Below, piece by piece: positions 1 through 8,739 of a stretch of 64,000 nt of DNA; the stretch's first letter is position 1; each line of letters opens with the position of its first letter. This stretch comes from Gammaproteobacteria bacterium (lineage in GTDB: Bacteria > Pseudomonadota > Gammaproteobacteria > Pseudomonadales > Pseudohongiellaceae): the NCBI GenBank assembly GCA_018661465.1, contig JABJIC010000030.1, positions 214,788 to 278,787 on the forward strand. Direction: 5' to 3'. The notes beneath the pieces were generated by a model. The model saw only the letters and a program-made list of their open reading frames with translations, made no database searches and was not told the DNA's origin. The position numbers and the translations under genes are program-made.

Positions 1-277
1 ATAACTCGTCATGGCCCATGATCACGGTATCAATCACATTGAAGGCTTCGAAGGCGAATTGGTCCTGGCTCAAGGTTCCTACTCGTTCATTAGGCGTTAT
101 GGAAACATTGCCTGATGTCGGAGTGAGGCTGCCTTCCAAAATTTTCATGAAGGTGGACTTGCCACAGCCATTGGCACCGATCAATCCATAACGATTGCCA
201 TCACCGAATTTGACGGAAATGTTCTCGAATAAGGGCTTGGCACCAAATTGCATAGTGATGTTTGCGGTAGAGATCAC
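1..277 (-). CDS. ABC-F family ATPase, N-terminal part (YbiT-like), cut by window edge
   Basis: Only the first 92 codons are present; the rest lies before base 1. ABC-F proteins are soluble tandem ATPases that act on ribosomes rather than transporting. The translation has a Walker A motif GANGCGKS at residues 34-41, and the flanking text ([17 protein letters not shown], then [16 protein letters not shown]) closely matches the E. coli YbiT subgroup from memory. I chose the GTG at 277 because it gives the usual YbiT-like lead of eight residues before MQFG; an internal ATG at 253 is the alternative. The gene is divergent from the cupin gene. The exact ABC-F subgroup is inferred. Confidence 0.85.
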   Translation of the reverse strand, partial: MISTANITMQFGAKPLFENISVKFGDGNRYGLIGANGCGKSTFMKILEGSLTPTSGNVSITPNERVGTLSQDQFAFEAFNVIDTVIMGHDEL

Positions 278-546
278 GAAGAAAATCCTAAAAGGTAATG
301 TGATTGAATAGCGTTTCTTATCGGGCTTGCTATTAAGGAGGCGTACTATAGGGATTTGTGGGGATTACGTCGAGCGAATTTGCATCTCATTTTCACTATT
401 TGTGACGTTTATCAGTTAGATACTGAAAATATACGCATGAAACTGCTTTCCTTTTACTCCGCCCTCACTAAGCAAAAACACGGAATTTATGATACTAATA
501 GGCAGCGGACAATAAACTGAACAATAAGAAATAAGGAAGAAGACCA
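278..546. other. Divergent intergenic region
   Basis: This region separates the ABC-F gene from the cupin gene, which point away from each other, so it must hold promoters for both. It is AT-rich close to the cupin start, and a purine-rich AAGGAAGAAGACC lies just before that ATG and serves as its ribosome binding site. I see no convincing operator or RNA gene. Confidence 0.4.
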
Positions 547-1113
547 ATGACGAACAAAAATCTAAAGCTCCTCCTGTGTGCGGCCCTGTCCTGTACGTTA
601 TCACCTAGTCTGTTGGCGCAAGGACCAACGACGGCCACTCATGTGCCAGAGGTGGATATCATGACGGTATTTGAACATATGGGAAATACTATTGATCAGC
701 AAATCAGAGTGGTTGATATAGGCGATGAAATTAACGTCGGTGTAGGCATCTTGCAGCGCAAAGGAACGCGCACCGAAGGCGAAGAAGTAAATGCCATCGT
801 GCACCACCGGATGACTGAGGTGTATTACGTGCTGTCGGGCTCTGGCACATTAGTCACTGGGGGAGAACAATCTTCACCCCGCGAGTTTCCAGCAGACAAT
901 ATATCGGTTGTTGAGCTTATTGGGCCTAGTGGAAGTCGCGTAGTTGTAAACGGCCAAACCAAGACCATCTCTACTGGCGATGTTGTAATCATACCCGCTG
1001 GCGTTCCCCATGGTTTCCGCAATATTCAAGATCAGATTACCTATCTCAGTATCCGCGTAGATCCAGATCAGGTGCTGCCCACTGGCTATGAGCACCCATC
1101 GTTGGGAGAGTGA
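547..1113 (+). CDS. Exported cupin-domain protein
   Basis: This is a 188-residue protein with a Sec signal peptide, probably cleaved after residue 24 (SLLA-Q). It carries a single cupin barrel. Motif 1 is HHRMTEVYYVLSGSG with His86, His87 and Glu91. Motif 2 is GDVVIIPAGVPHGFRN with His155. Together these form the usual three-His, one-Glu metal site. Small cupins of this kind bind a metal and can be dioxygenases, isomerases or sensors, and nothing here decides the substrate. It is monocistronic by context, followed by a strong hairpin at 1128-1157. A start codon preceded by GGAAGAAGACC fits well. Confidence 0.8.
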   Translation: MTNKNLKLLLCAALSCTLSPSLLAQGPTTATHVPEVDIMTVFEHMGNTIDQQIRVVDIGDEINVGVGILQRKGTRTEGEEVNAIVHHRMTEVYYVLSGSGTLVTGGEQSSPREFPADNISVVELIGPSGSRVVVNGQTKTISTGDVVIIPAGVPHGFRNIQDQITYLSIRVDPDQVLPTGYEHPSLGE

Positions 1114-1127
1114 GCTAAGCTTCGAGA

Positions 1128-1157
1128 CGGTAGTGGCTTGCTCGCAGGCCACTACCG
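1128..1157 (+). terminator. Hairpin after the cupin gene
   Basis: A perfect 10-bp stem (CGGTAGTGGC with GCCACTACCG, loop of 10 nt) begins 14 nt past the cupin stop codon. It lacks a clean T tract, having only GCCCAATCTTCTC after it, so intrinsic termination is plausible but not certain. Confidence 0.5.
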
Positions 1158-1285
1158 GCCCAATCTTCTCTGGGCTTACGCTCAACGTGAAGGGAAGTGT
1201 TAGTGTAAAATAAGTTCTAATCGCGCTCGGCAGTGAATGCCGTGCCCTTTCTGCCCCTATTGCCTACCCCTCTTTGGAGAGAATC

Positions 1286-2278
1286 GTGAACAAGCTGCCC
1301 CGATACACATTCCGCATTCCCGCTCTCGTTGTTCTATGCTTTTTTTCGGCCTTCGTTGCCGCACAGGACTACGAAGTGCCTCGCACCAGTTATGGCGCCC
1401 CTGACTTACAAGGCACGTACAATATAGCCACCGTCACCATGTTGGAGCGCGGTGAGCAATTTGGCGATCAGTTGGTAATCAGCGAAGAAGAGGCCGCTCG
1501 TATAGGCCAGACTGGAGAAAGCTATCTTGATACGCTGATTGATAACACCGGTGGGGCGGAAGCAGCTGTCGGTGGTTACAACACCTTCTGGATGGACCCT
1601 GGCGAAAAAATGGCAAGTATAAATGGCGAGATTCGGACTTCATTAATTGTAGAACCAGAGAATGGACGTCTGCCCTGGGCAGAAGGAGCCCTGCAAGGTA
1701 TTTTTGCACAGCGGGCCGGAAGAGGTGAGTTCGATGGGCCGGAGGTAAGACCCATGGCGGAACGCTGCCTGGTAGGTTTCGGCTCTACTGGTGGACCACC
1801 GATGTTGCCGGTGCTGTATAACAACCACAAACAGATCGTGCAGACAGAAGACTATGTAATGATAATGGCCGAGATGAATCACGATGCCAGAATTGTCCGC
1901 ATGCAAGACGGTGCTCATTCTGACATTCCAAAGTGGTTGGGCGACTCGGTAGGGCACTACGAGGGAGACACGCTGGTGGTTGAAACCACGAATTTTCACC
2001 CGCAACAGGGGTTTCGCGGCGCTCTCCGACATTTCTTTTTCCTCTCTCCCGATGCAACAGTTACCGAACGATTCTCGCGCCTTGATGAAACTACTCTGCT
2101 ATACCAATTCACCGTTGACGACCCAAAAATGTACTCCAGGCCTTGGACTGGCGAGTTACCCATGAACGCTGTAGAAGATAAGATCTATGAATACGCGTGT
2201 CACGAAGGTAACTACGCAATGCCGGGAATTCTGGCTGGTGGTCGTCGGCAGGAAATGGAAGCAGCTGCGCAGAATTGA
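1286..2278 (+). CDS. Exported CHEGN-family protein, paralog 1 of 4
   Basis: This 330-residue protein has no function I can name. It belongs to an exported family with four copies in this window. Shared landmarks are PDLQG after the signal peptide, GEIRTSLIVEPENGRLPW, GPEVRPMAERCLVGF, EMNHDARIVRM, GDSVGHYEGDTLVVETTNF, TVDDPKMYSRPWTGELP and YACHEGNYAMPGILAGGR at the C-terminus. The GTG start at 1286 is preferred because GGAG sits 6 nt before it; a TTG at 1274 is upstream in frame. The signal peptide ends near VAAQ. The next gene is a second copy 25 bp downstream, so the two are probably co-transcribed. The conserved Cys in ERCL and ACHEGN may form a disulfide after export. Confidence 0.8.
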   Translation: MNKLPRYTFRIPALVVLCFFSAFVAAQDYEVPRTSYGAPDLQGTYNIATVTMLERGEQFGDQLVISEEEAARIGQTGESYLDTLIDNTGGAEAAVGGYNTFWMDPGEKMASINGEIRTSLIVEPENGRLPWAEGALQGIFAQRAGRGEFDGPEVRPMAERCLVGFGSTGGPPMLPVLYNNHKQIVQTEDYVMIMAEMNHDARIVRMQDGAHSDIPKWLGDSVGHYEGDTLVVETTNFHPQQGFRGALRHFFFLSPDATVTERFSRLDETTLLYQFTVDDPKMYSRPWTGELPMNAVEDKIYEYACHEGNYAMPGILAGGRRQEMEAAAQN

Positions 2279-2303
2279 TCTGGCAGCTTAAGGAGCTAGT
2301 ATT

Positions 2304-3296
2304 ATGAAACCCTTTTCTTTAGTTCGTTACGCATTACTCATTCTAATTCCTGGCCTGAGTTTTGCGGCGGAAAACTATAAGGCTCCGAGAACAGAATGGG
2401 GATTGCCTGATTTACAGGGTGTGTGGAATTTTTCTTCCGATACTCCAATGCAACGTCCCTCCCAATACGGCACACGGCAATTTTTGACTGACGAGGAATT
2501 ACTTCAGTTTCAATCCAGAACGGCTGCCGGCAATGAAGCTTCTGATGCCGCCATTCCAGGCACGGGAGTTGATGAATCTTATAACGACTTCTGGATTGAG
2601 AGTGCAGGACTGGGCAGAGGCAGACTAACCTCACATATCATTTATCCCGAGAACGGCAGATTACCGGCGATTCAGGAGAATGCGTACAGGATTGAATTCG
2701 GCAAGATACCGGAGCGACCTGTTCGAAGTGCGCTGGGTATAAATTACGGCACTGACGGACCGGAGGATCGCCCTTTATCCGACCGTTGTTTAGTCGGCTT
2801 CAATGCTGGACCACCAGTTAATCCCAGTTTTTACAATAACAACCTGCAGATTATTCAGAACAAAGACCACGTGGTCATCATTACAGAAATGGTTCACGAT
2901 GCCCGGATCGTTCCTATGGACAATCGCCCCCATGCACCGGAAGAAATTGGCTTATGGTCTGGCGATTCTCGCGGTTACTGGGATGGAGATTCTTTAGTGG
3001 TTGAAACTCGAAACTTTAACGGGCTCACCAATTCGTTTTCGGCAATAGGAAGTTCCGAGAATAAACACCTTACCGAAAAGTTCACACGAGTCAGTGAAGA
3101 CAGAGTCGACTATGAATTTACGGTGGACGATCCATCGACCTTCACAGACAAAATCGTCGGGCTAATTCCAATCTACAAAGTTGCAGGTCAGGTATATGAA
3201 TATGCCTGTCATGAAGGTAATTATGGAATGGTCAATATTTTACGTGGAGCACGGGTTGCAGAAGAGCGAGGCGATTCTCCCATAGCTCCAAACTAG
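2304..3296 (+). CDS. Exported CHEGN-family protein, paralog 2 of 4
   Basis: This 330-residue tandem paralog of the preceding gene has a signal peptide ending near SFA-AE. It keeps the same series of motifs: PDLQGVWNF, GPEDRPLSDRCLVGF, EMVHDARIVPM, GDSRGYWDGDSLVVETRNF, FTVDDPSTF and YEYACHEGNYGMVNIL. AAGGAG lies 9 nt before the ATG. It carries an insertion (EFGKIPERPVRSALGINY) between the GRLP and GPE motifs that paralog 1 lacks, so the copies have diverged rather than being recent duplicates. The function is unknown; the predicted location is the periplasm. Confidence 0.8.
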   Translation: MKPFSLVRYALLILIPGLSFAAENYKAPRTEWGLPDLQGVWNFSSDTPMQRPSQYGTRQFLTDEELLQFQSRTAAGNEASDAAIPGTGVDESYNDFWIESAGLGRGRLTSHIIYPENGRLPAIQENAYRIEFGKIPERPVRSALGINYGTDGPEDRPLSDRCLVGFNAGPPVNPSFYNNNLQIIQNKDHVVIITEMVHDARIVPMDNRPHAPEEIGLWSGDSRGYWDGDSLVVETRNFNGLTNSFSAIGSSENKHLTEKFTRVSEDRVDYEFTVDDPSTFTDKIVGLIPIYKVAGQVYEYACHEGNYGMVNILRGARVAEERGDSPIAPN

Positions 3297-3341
3297 ATCC
3301 TATTTTGAGCCTGGTAATTCTTCGGATCGAACCAGGGCAGG

Positions 3342-3376
3342 GTAGCGGAGAATTCGACTGACAGTCTCGCCGCTAC
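3342..3376. terminator. Hairpin between convergent genes
   Basis: GTAGCGG pairs with CCGCTAC across about 21 nt, and an inner AGA/TCT adds to the stem. It lies between the convergent CHEGN-family and LRR genes, where a bidirectional terminator is expected. There is no flanking T tract, so this is tentative. Confidence 0.3.
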
Positions 3377-3401
3377 TCAGTGTTTAAGTCTTTGTGTGGG
3401 T

Positions 3402-4688
3402 CTACGGGTCTTCCAGCCTTCGGCCCGGACAGGATGAGCCATTTATGGCTGTGACTCTGAGCAGGGTAGCCCCTAGATTCTCGAATGCGTCCATGTCTGA
3501 ACAGCGCACATGGGTGAAGCGCAGATCTAATTCGTCGCCATCTCCAAGGCCTGAGTTGAGCAGCAGGGGCTGTACATTATATAGAGACCAGTTGCGCGCC
3601 AGACTCAATTCCTCAAGTTCGCTAACCCCAGCCAAAGCACTCACGTCAGTGATGCTATTGTTCTCAAGTCTTAATACCTTCAATGCATGCAGTCTCCTGA
3701 GTGGGGCGATATCTTCAATGCGATTATTGCTGAGAAACAAATGCTCCATTTCGATCATGCCCCTAAGAGCACTAATGTCGGATATGGCGTTGTCATTCAG
3801 GCTGAGTTGCTGCATGCCAGTCATTTCACTTAGTGCGCTTATGTCCTCAATCTGGTTGTTATGTGCCCACAGCAAAACCAATTCATCCAGATTCGCCAGC
3901 GGGCTGATGTCTTTAATTTCACTGTCATAGATTCGCAAATGAGTGAGCTTGGTGAGATTAGAAAGCGGGCTGATATCGGATATGGCATTGAGATGAATGC
4001 GTAGCAAACGCATTTCCGTGAGTCCTGCCAATGAACTTATATCAGTTATGCCATTGAACACCACGTTTGGATCGCGCCCGTCATTCATGTCGAGGTAATG
4101 CTTAAGTTGGTGGGGATACAGACCGTGTACGTGTAGTTGACGCAGCTTGGTGAGTTCTGCCAGGGGGCTGATATCAAAGATTGGATTCTCGCTAACAATA
4201 AGTTGTTCGAGTTTGGTCAGCCCGCTTATTGGGCTGAGGTCACTGAACCAGTTAGTGTGCAAATTCAGATTAACGAGATTTGTCAGCTCGCTAATGGGGC
4301 TAATATCGGTAATGAGGCGATTGAGAAGATTGAGCCTGGTGAGGCCGGTAAGGTTTTGAATACCATCCAGGCTCTCGAAAGGTTTTTCCGGTGACGGTCT
4401 TAGTGTTCCGCCATAGACTACTCGCTGAATCGTGGTGCCTACAATCAACTGATCCAATTCCGCTGCTTGTCCGCAGCTGATAGTTGCTCCTGTATCCAAT
4501 CCCAGCGCATCACTAACCACTTCGGCTAGATCGGGGTCAGCAAATGTAACAATCGCATCCGCCGAAAAATCTCGGCAGTGCTGCGTGGGTGACAGGGTGG
4601 TTTGTGCTTGAACGGCGGTGATGCTGGCGAAGGGTAAACACAGCAATACCAGTGTTGCCATTTTCAGCAAGTAGGCGCGACGATTCAT
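3402..4688 (-). CDS. Exported leucine-rich repeat protein (SDS22/internalin type), copy 1
   Basis: This is a 428-residue protein. A signal peptide ending near VQA-Q is followed by a roughly 80-residue N-terminal cap starting LSPTQHCRDFSADAIVTFA. About eleven 22-residue repeats follow, of the form LTNLVNLNLHTNWFSDLSPISG, matching the SDS22-like class with D-I-S-P-L turns. A C-terminal cap holds a paired Cys (VRCSDMDAF and GSSCPG). Such LRRs bind proteins or glycans; no enzyme domain or anchor is visible. The gene at 11685 is a shorter relative with the same caps. The Cys in both caps suggests disulfide-stabilised ends after export. Confidence 0.85.
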   Translation of the reverse strand: MNRRAYLLKMATLVLLCLPFASITAVQAQTTLSPTQHCRDFSADAIVTFADPDLAEVVSDALGLDTGATISCGQAAELDQLIVGTTIQRVVYGGTLRPSPEKPFESLDGIQNLTGLTRLNLLNRLITDISPISELTNLVNLNLHTNWFSDLSPISGLTKLEQLIVSENPIFDISPLAELTKLRQLHVHGLYPHQLKHYLDMNDGRDPNVVFNGITDISSLAGLTEMRLLRIHLNAISDISPLSNLTKLTHLRIYDSEIKDISPLANLDELVLLWAHNNQIEDISALSEMTGMQQLSLNDNAISDISALRGMIEMEHLFLSNNRIEDIAPLRRLHALKVLRLENNSITDVSALAGVSELEELSLARNWSLYNVQPLLLNSGLGDGDELDLRFTHVRCSDMDAFENLGATLLRVTAINGSSCPGRRLEDP

Positions 4689-4767
4689 GAGTTCTACCTT
4701 TTGATTGTAGTCTTTGTTCTTACGTAGGATTGCTCAGTTGTGAACATAGCCAGTGGAATCAATATGC

Positions 4768-5760
4768 CTAATTGAAACTAACTTCAGCGATAGCGATGCC
4801 ACTCTCACCCGCAACTGAATACAGTAAATAGGTTCTACCATCTTCCTGATAAATGGCCGGATCCCGAAGTTGATTGACCCGCACATCGATATAGCCTCTT
4901 CTGGACGGTTCGTTTGGCAGATTGGCTCCCTCGTAATCGAATTCCGGGCGTAACACTTCTACCGGCTCAGTCGCAGTCCATTCGAGCCAGTCCTCCGTTA
5001 ACTCAACAGTGGAAAGTAGAATTCGTTCTGGCTGTTCTCCCGCCTGAGAGAAAAACACGTAGAGGCGGTTGTCACGGATCAGCAGGGCAGAGTGCCGCAT
5101 GTCGGCATTGAAAAACTGTGGACCTGCTTCGAACCGAGATAAACCGTCGGGGGAGCGAAGCAGGGATCCAGGCATGCTCATGGCATAGAAGTAATCATCG
5201 TGTTCAATCACGCGAAAGTAGTGTGGACCCAATTCATCTTCTCTGCCTTCAAAATTGATGCCGTCCTGAGACACGGCTGCACGTGTTAATTGTCTGCCTT
5301 CACCTCGGCCATGGTAATACATCACTATTTGCTGCAGATCTTCGCGCACGTGCACGTCTGGCGAAGCGATATGTGCATACAGCGGTGCAGTCCGCCCCGG
5401 AGCCAGTGAACAGGGAGGGCAAGTAGTAGGGAAGAAGGAGTCTTCGAGTTTTAAGGAGCCGGGTGAATGCACGTTCCATGGGCCAGTAATTTCATCTGCA
5501 TAGGCCATGCGAATGTATGTGCCGCGATGATCGGCAAAGTACATGTAGTAATTGCCAAGGGGATTCTCTACCCAGTCAGGCACCTTGATCAACGAGGGTC
5601 CCTGAATGTTGCCGCCCATTCGAGTATCCATCTCTGGTGTGATGATGGGGCCATCGCCGAGGCGGCTTACTGTGATGTTGGACGGCTCAGCCGCTTGCAA
5701 AGCAGAACAGCAAAGTAAAACTGAGCAAGCAGCAACGAGTAGATTGCATATCGTTTTCAA
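4768..5760 (-). CDS. Exported GH43-like five-bladed propeller protein
   Basis: This 330-residue protein has a signal peptide ending near LQA-AE. Repeated blocks such as NYYMYFADHRGTYIRMAYAD, QQIVMYYHGRGEG, NRLYVFFSQAGEQP and GRTYLLYSVAGESGIAIAE are typical of the five-bladed beta-propeller of GH43/GH32-like glycosidases. The usual GH43 start (D-P near a blade 1 Asp) is not obvious, and I cannot assign the catalytic acids with confidence. It may be a glycosidase acting on sugar or uronic acid polymers, or a non-catalytic binding propeller. It lies between the LRR gene and a CHEGN-family gene on the same strand. Confidence 0.6.
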   Translation of the reverse strand: MKTICNLLVAACSVLLCCSALQAAEPSNITVSRLGDGPIITPEMDTRMGGNIQGPSLIKVPDWVENPLGNYYMYFADHRGTYIRMAYADEITGPWNVHSPGSLKLEDSFFPTTCPPCSLAPGRTAPLYAHIASPDVHVREDLQQIVMYYHGRGEGRQLTRAAVSQDGINFEGREDELGPHYFRVIEHDDYFYAMSMPGSLLRSPDGLSRFEAGPQFFNADMRHSALLIRDNRLYVFFSQAGEQPERILLSTVELTEDWLEWTATEPVEVLRPEFDYEGANLPNEPSRRGYIDVRVNQLRDPAIYQEDGRTYLLYSVAGESGIAIAEVSFN

Positions 5761-5805
5761 AATGTCTGACTCCTAGTGATATTTCCGGCGGCTCTTCCTA
5801 ACTTT

Positions 5806-6822
5806 TTACTCTGTACCTTGAGCGTCTTTCTCTAGCCGACGCGCACCGGCCAGAATTCCGGGCAGGGCATGATTGCCTTCATGACAGGAGTATTCATACA
5901 TTCCATCAGAAGGGCGCATTGGCATTTCACCGGTCCAGGGCTGGGAATAGAGATCTGGATCATCGATAGTGAAGGTATACAAAATTTCATCGTCAGCAGT
6001 GCGACGAAACCTTTCTGTAACAATCGTATTTACTGATGGGCTAGTACCAAAGCCGTTAACTATTTCCCAACGGTTAAAGTTTTTAGTAACCACCACTAGC
6101 GTGTCGCCTTCGTAATAACCTATGGAATCACCTAACCACTTGTTGAAGGGTAAATCACGGTGTTCCTGGTCGATTCTGACTATGCGCGCATCGTGCACCA
6201 TCTCTACCACTAGAACCACATGTCCCGGGCTCTGCACGATCTGCATATTGTTGTTGTAAACACTGCTCAGAAAAGGCGTGCTAGAGGAAAATGCTTTCAG
6301 GCAGCGATCCGATAGAGCTCTGCCTTCTGGGCCGTCGCTGCGACCTACGCCGGCTGGGAATTCATAGACAGTGCTGGCTAGTTGTCGCCTGGTAGTGGAG
6401 GCCTGTTCTTTGAAGGGTATTCTGCCATTGGGCGGATCGACGATGATGGATGTTCGATACTTGCCATTAACGAATGCCAGCGAATCGCCAATGCTGAAGT
6501 AAATCGGATCGTATCCGCCTACATTGGCGTCATCGTTACGCCTGTTCGTGCCAAAGTTTTGGTAGTCATCCAGAATTTCATCCGTCGGCTCCAGCGTGTT
6601 CAGCATCTGAGCTTCATCAATTTCCAGCCCCAATTCCGCATAATGGCTTGGCCGTTGCAAGCCGGTACGGGTCTCGTAACTCCAAACTCCCTGCAAATCT
6701 GGCACGCCAATGCTTAATTGTGGTGGGCTATAGTCGGCCCCTTGGGCAGCTACTAGCGAGCTCAATGTAGCTAACAGAAATCCCTGAATAGTTAGGGACG
6801 TGAAGTGTTTGCGACTACGCAT
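5806..6822 (-). CDS. Exported CHEGN-family protein, paralog 3 of 4
   Basis: This is a 338-residue protein from the preferred ATG at 6822, which has AGGAG 6 nt upstream; a longer frame from 6849 would place that SD inside the gene. The signal peptide ends near VAAQG. It shares the family landmarks: PDLQGVWSY, GKYRTSIIVDPPNGRIPF, GPEGRALSDRCLKAF, EMVHDARIVRI, GDSIGYYEGDTLVVVTKNF, FTIDDPDLYSQPWTGEMP and YEYSCHEGNHALPGILAGAR. It resembles paralog 1 more than paralog 2 in the PWTGE and LPGILAG segments. The function is unknown. Confidence 0.8.
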   Translation of the reverse strand: MRSRKHFTSLTIQGFLLATLSSLVAAQGADYSPPQLSIGVPDLQGVWSYETRTGLQRPSHYAELGLEIDEAQMLNTLEPTDEILDDYQNFGTNRRNDDANVGGYDPIYFSIGDSLAFVNGKYRTSIIVDPPNGRIPFKEQASTTRRQLASTVYEFPAGVGRSDGPEGRALSDRCLKAFSSSTPFLSSVYNNNMQIVQSPGHVVLVVEMVHDARIVRIDQEHRDLPFNKWLGDSIGYYEGDTLVVVTKNFNRWEIVNGFGTSPSVNTIVTERFRRTADDEILYTFTIDDPDLYSQPWTGEMPMRPSDGMYEYSCHEGNHALPGILAGARRLEKDAQGTE

Positions 6823-7191
6823 GTCATTCTCCTGGCGGTTCAGAGCCATTATTCCAATTCGATGTTTTCGATTTTAAGGCTAACGCAGGTGTTATTGCTA
6901 TTAATAGTGCCAAATAAACCTGTGCTATGGATTCTTGAAATGGACGTATCCAGATGTACTAAAGCCCATACAAGCTTACTAAGGCTTCACGTAGCACTAG
7001 GGTTATCCTTGTTTTCATAATAGAGTTCAGTGGCAATGGAGTTGAAACCATCTCAGAAACCAAGGATTATCCAGTATTGTGAACAGATCTGTGTAGACAA
7101 GTCTCTGACTTGTCTTGCTGTTACCTGCCATAAGTGAGTTATGCTATGGGTCTGTAAGCTAAGCACACCTTACAAGTACATTGGAGAGGGA
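6823..7191. other. Divergent intergenic region with a perfect hairpin
   Basis: The region separates a leftward CHEGN-family gene from the rightward cytochrome-copper protein gene. It contains no supported gene. A perfect inverted repeat lies at 7095-7115, about 77 nt before the cytochrome gene start, and is described separately. Confidence 0.4.
7095..7115. repeat. Perfect 9-bp inverted repeat upstream of the cytochrome-copper gene
   Basis: AGACAAGTC and GACTTGTCT flank a 3-nt TCT spacer. The element is symmetric, lies in the upstream region of the next gene and has no T tract, so an operator or mRNA 5' structure is as likely as a terminator. No partner regulator is identifiable. Confidence 0.5.
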
Positions 7192-8535
7192 ATGCAAATG
7201 AAACTTATAAAATTACTGGTCGCGGTTGTTGCCCTGCTTGGGCTACAGGGCGTATTTGCCCAAGAGCAGGTCACCTATAACGAGCATGTGGCCCAGATTA
7301 TCAATGAGAATTGCGTTGTGTGTCACCAGGAAGGTGGTATCGGACCCATGCAGCTCACTAATTTTGAACAAGTGCGCCCTTGGGCTCCGCTGATTCAATT
7401 AAGAGTAGCCAATCGTGAAATGCCTCCCTATGCCTATGATCACGGCATTGGAATCCAGGACCTGGTTGGCGACTGGCGCATGGAGCAGCAAGATATCGAT
7501 ACCATCGTGGCCTGGGTAAATGCTGGCTCCCCCCAAGGGGATCTTGACGTGATTCCAGCTGTCGCTCAGGTGAAAACTCCGGACCAGTGGAATTTCGAAG
7601 CCGAACTTGGCTTGCCGGATCTGATCGTGCCTTCATCCACCTTTGATGTGCCGGCTAACGGCAATGACCTGTGGATAAAAGAGCTTATTGATGCCCGAGT
7701 AACCGCGCAAGTTACAGGGCGCTGCATTAAGGCAGTTCAGGTGAAGCCTCGCGGAGATGCGGCGGCGGTAGTGCACCACGCAAACTCCATCATCTTTGTC
7801 GAAGACGAATATGGTGAGCTTCGCCGAGATGGCATGATCACCGAATACGCCATGGGCAAATGGGGCGAGAAAGTGCCTGAAGATGTCTGTCGTACATTGC
7901 CTCCTGGCGCTCAAGTGCAGTGGAGTATTCATAATTTTCCCGGAGGCGTCGGAGCAACTGCCCAGGGCGAGATGATCAAGGACAACGTGGTTGAAATTGG
8001 TCTGTGGTTCCACGACGAAGAATTCGCTGAACAGGAAGGCGTCTACAAACAGGACCTGGCGAATTATCGGATCGATAACCAAGGCGATTTGGTGATCCCG
8101 CCCCACGGCCATCAAATGACTCAGGGCTTCCACACCTTTGATCATCCGATACGCATCGACAGCTTCCAGCCCCACGGTCACCTGCGCATGAATGCCGCCT
8201 CGCTGGAGGTTTTCTATCCGGAAACCGGGCGAACTGTGCCAATCAGCCAGATCTCCAAGTGGAGTGCCACCTGGCATCACAATCATATCTATGAGCCTGA
8301 TGTTGCTCCGCTGCTGCCAGCCGGCGCGGTTCTGGTACTGAAGCAATGGTATGACAACACAGCTAACAACCCCAATAACCCTGACCCCGACCAGTGGGTG
8401 GTAGGCGGCGCGCGTACAGCCGATGAAATGACCCACGCCTGGATCGCCATTACTCATCTGGACGATGAAGGTTATGAAAAACTGCTTGCCGAGAGAGAGT
8501 CCAAACAAGAACGTTCACTAGCGGGCAATGACTGA
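7192..8535 (+). CDS. Exported c-type cytochrome fused to a PHM-like type II copper monooxygenase fold
   Basis: This 447-residue protein has a signal peptide ending near VFA-Q. The N-terminal part carries one haem c site, CVVCH at residues 41-45. The rest resembles the copper type II, ascorbate-dependent monooxygenase fold (PHM/DBM). The expected ligands are all visible: a His pair at 195-196 and His247 for the first copper, then His328-x-His330 in QPHGHLRMN and Met413 in RTADEMTHAW for the second copper. The haem domain may replace ascorbate as electron donor, which is inference. ATG 7192 is used because GGAG lies 5 nt upstream; ATG 7198 is equally possible. The substrate is unknown. A hairpin follows the gene. 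Confidence 0.8.
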   Translation: MQMKLIKLLVAVVALLGLQGVFAQEQVTYNEHVAQIINENCVVCHQEGGIGPMQLTNFEQVRPWAPLIQLRVANREMPPYAYDHGIGIQDLVGDWRMEQQDIDTIVAWVNAGSPQGDLDVIPAVAQVKTPDQWNFEAELGLPDLIVPSSTFDVPANGNDLWIKELIDARVTAQVTGRCIKAVQVKPRGDAAAVVHHANSIIFVEDEYGELRRDGMITEYAMGKWGEKVPEDVCRTLPPGAQVQWSIHNFPGGVGATAQGEMIKDNVVEIGLWFHDEEFAEQEGVYKQDLANYRIDNQGDLVIPPHGHQMTQGFHTFDHPIRIDSFQPHGHLRMNAASLEVFYPETGRTVPISQISKWSATWHHNHIYEPDVAPLLPAGAVLVLKQWYDNTANNPNNPDPDQWVVGGARTADEMTHAWIAITHLDDEGYEKLLAERESKQERSLAGND

Positions 8536-8571
8536 ATAGCAATCAAACTTCTTAATTTGTGAAATGCGATT

Positions 8572-8601
8572 ATTTGCGCCCTGCCATGTCGGGGCGCAAA
8601 T
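8572..8601 (+). terminator. Strong hairpin after the cytochrome-copper gene
   Basis: A 10-bp stem (ATTTGCGCCC with GGGCGCAAAT, counted at 8572-8581 and 8592-8601) with a 10-nt loop lies about 37 nt past the stop codon. The following bases are GCTTAAAC rather than a T run, so it may be a transcript-end stabiliser or a weak terminator. Confidence 0.5.
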
Positions 8602-8703
8602 GCTTAAACAGGTCGTTGAGGTTTTGTGTTGAATGATCTTGCAGTTGTGAATTGCCAGTGACTTTTGCCAGAACTATTAGGTAAACAGTTAAGAGAGCGA
8701 TTT

Positions 8704-8739
8704 AGAGAACAATCAAGAGAACAATCAAGAGAACAATGC
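8704..8739 (+). repeat. Three tandem 12-bp units before a PQQ dehydrogenase gene
   Basis: AGAGAACAATCA occurs twice and is followed by AGAGAACAATGC. The array ends exactly at the ATG at 8740. If translated from an upstream TTG it would give a repeated R-E-Q-S. More likely it is the leader, and it places purine-rich AAGAGAA before the start codon. Confidence 0.7.

Noticed and set aside
1111..1200. Read-through of the cupin TGA into a further 29 codons
   Set aside because: The cupin is complete at the stop, the extension has no Cys context or family match, and the hairpin looks like a terminator rather than a SECIS.
3394..3930. 178-codon ORF on the plus strand
   Set aside because: It is the antisense shadow of the LRR repeat gene; its Ser/Leu-rich composition mirrors the repeats.
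7633..8508. 291-codon ORF on the minus strand
   Set aside because: Shadow of the cytochrome-copper gene, whose haem and copper motifs are clear on the plus strand.
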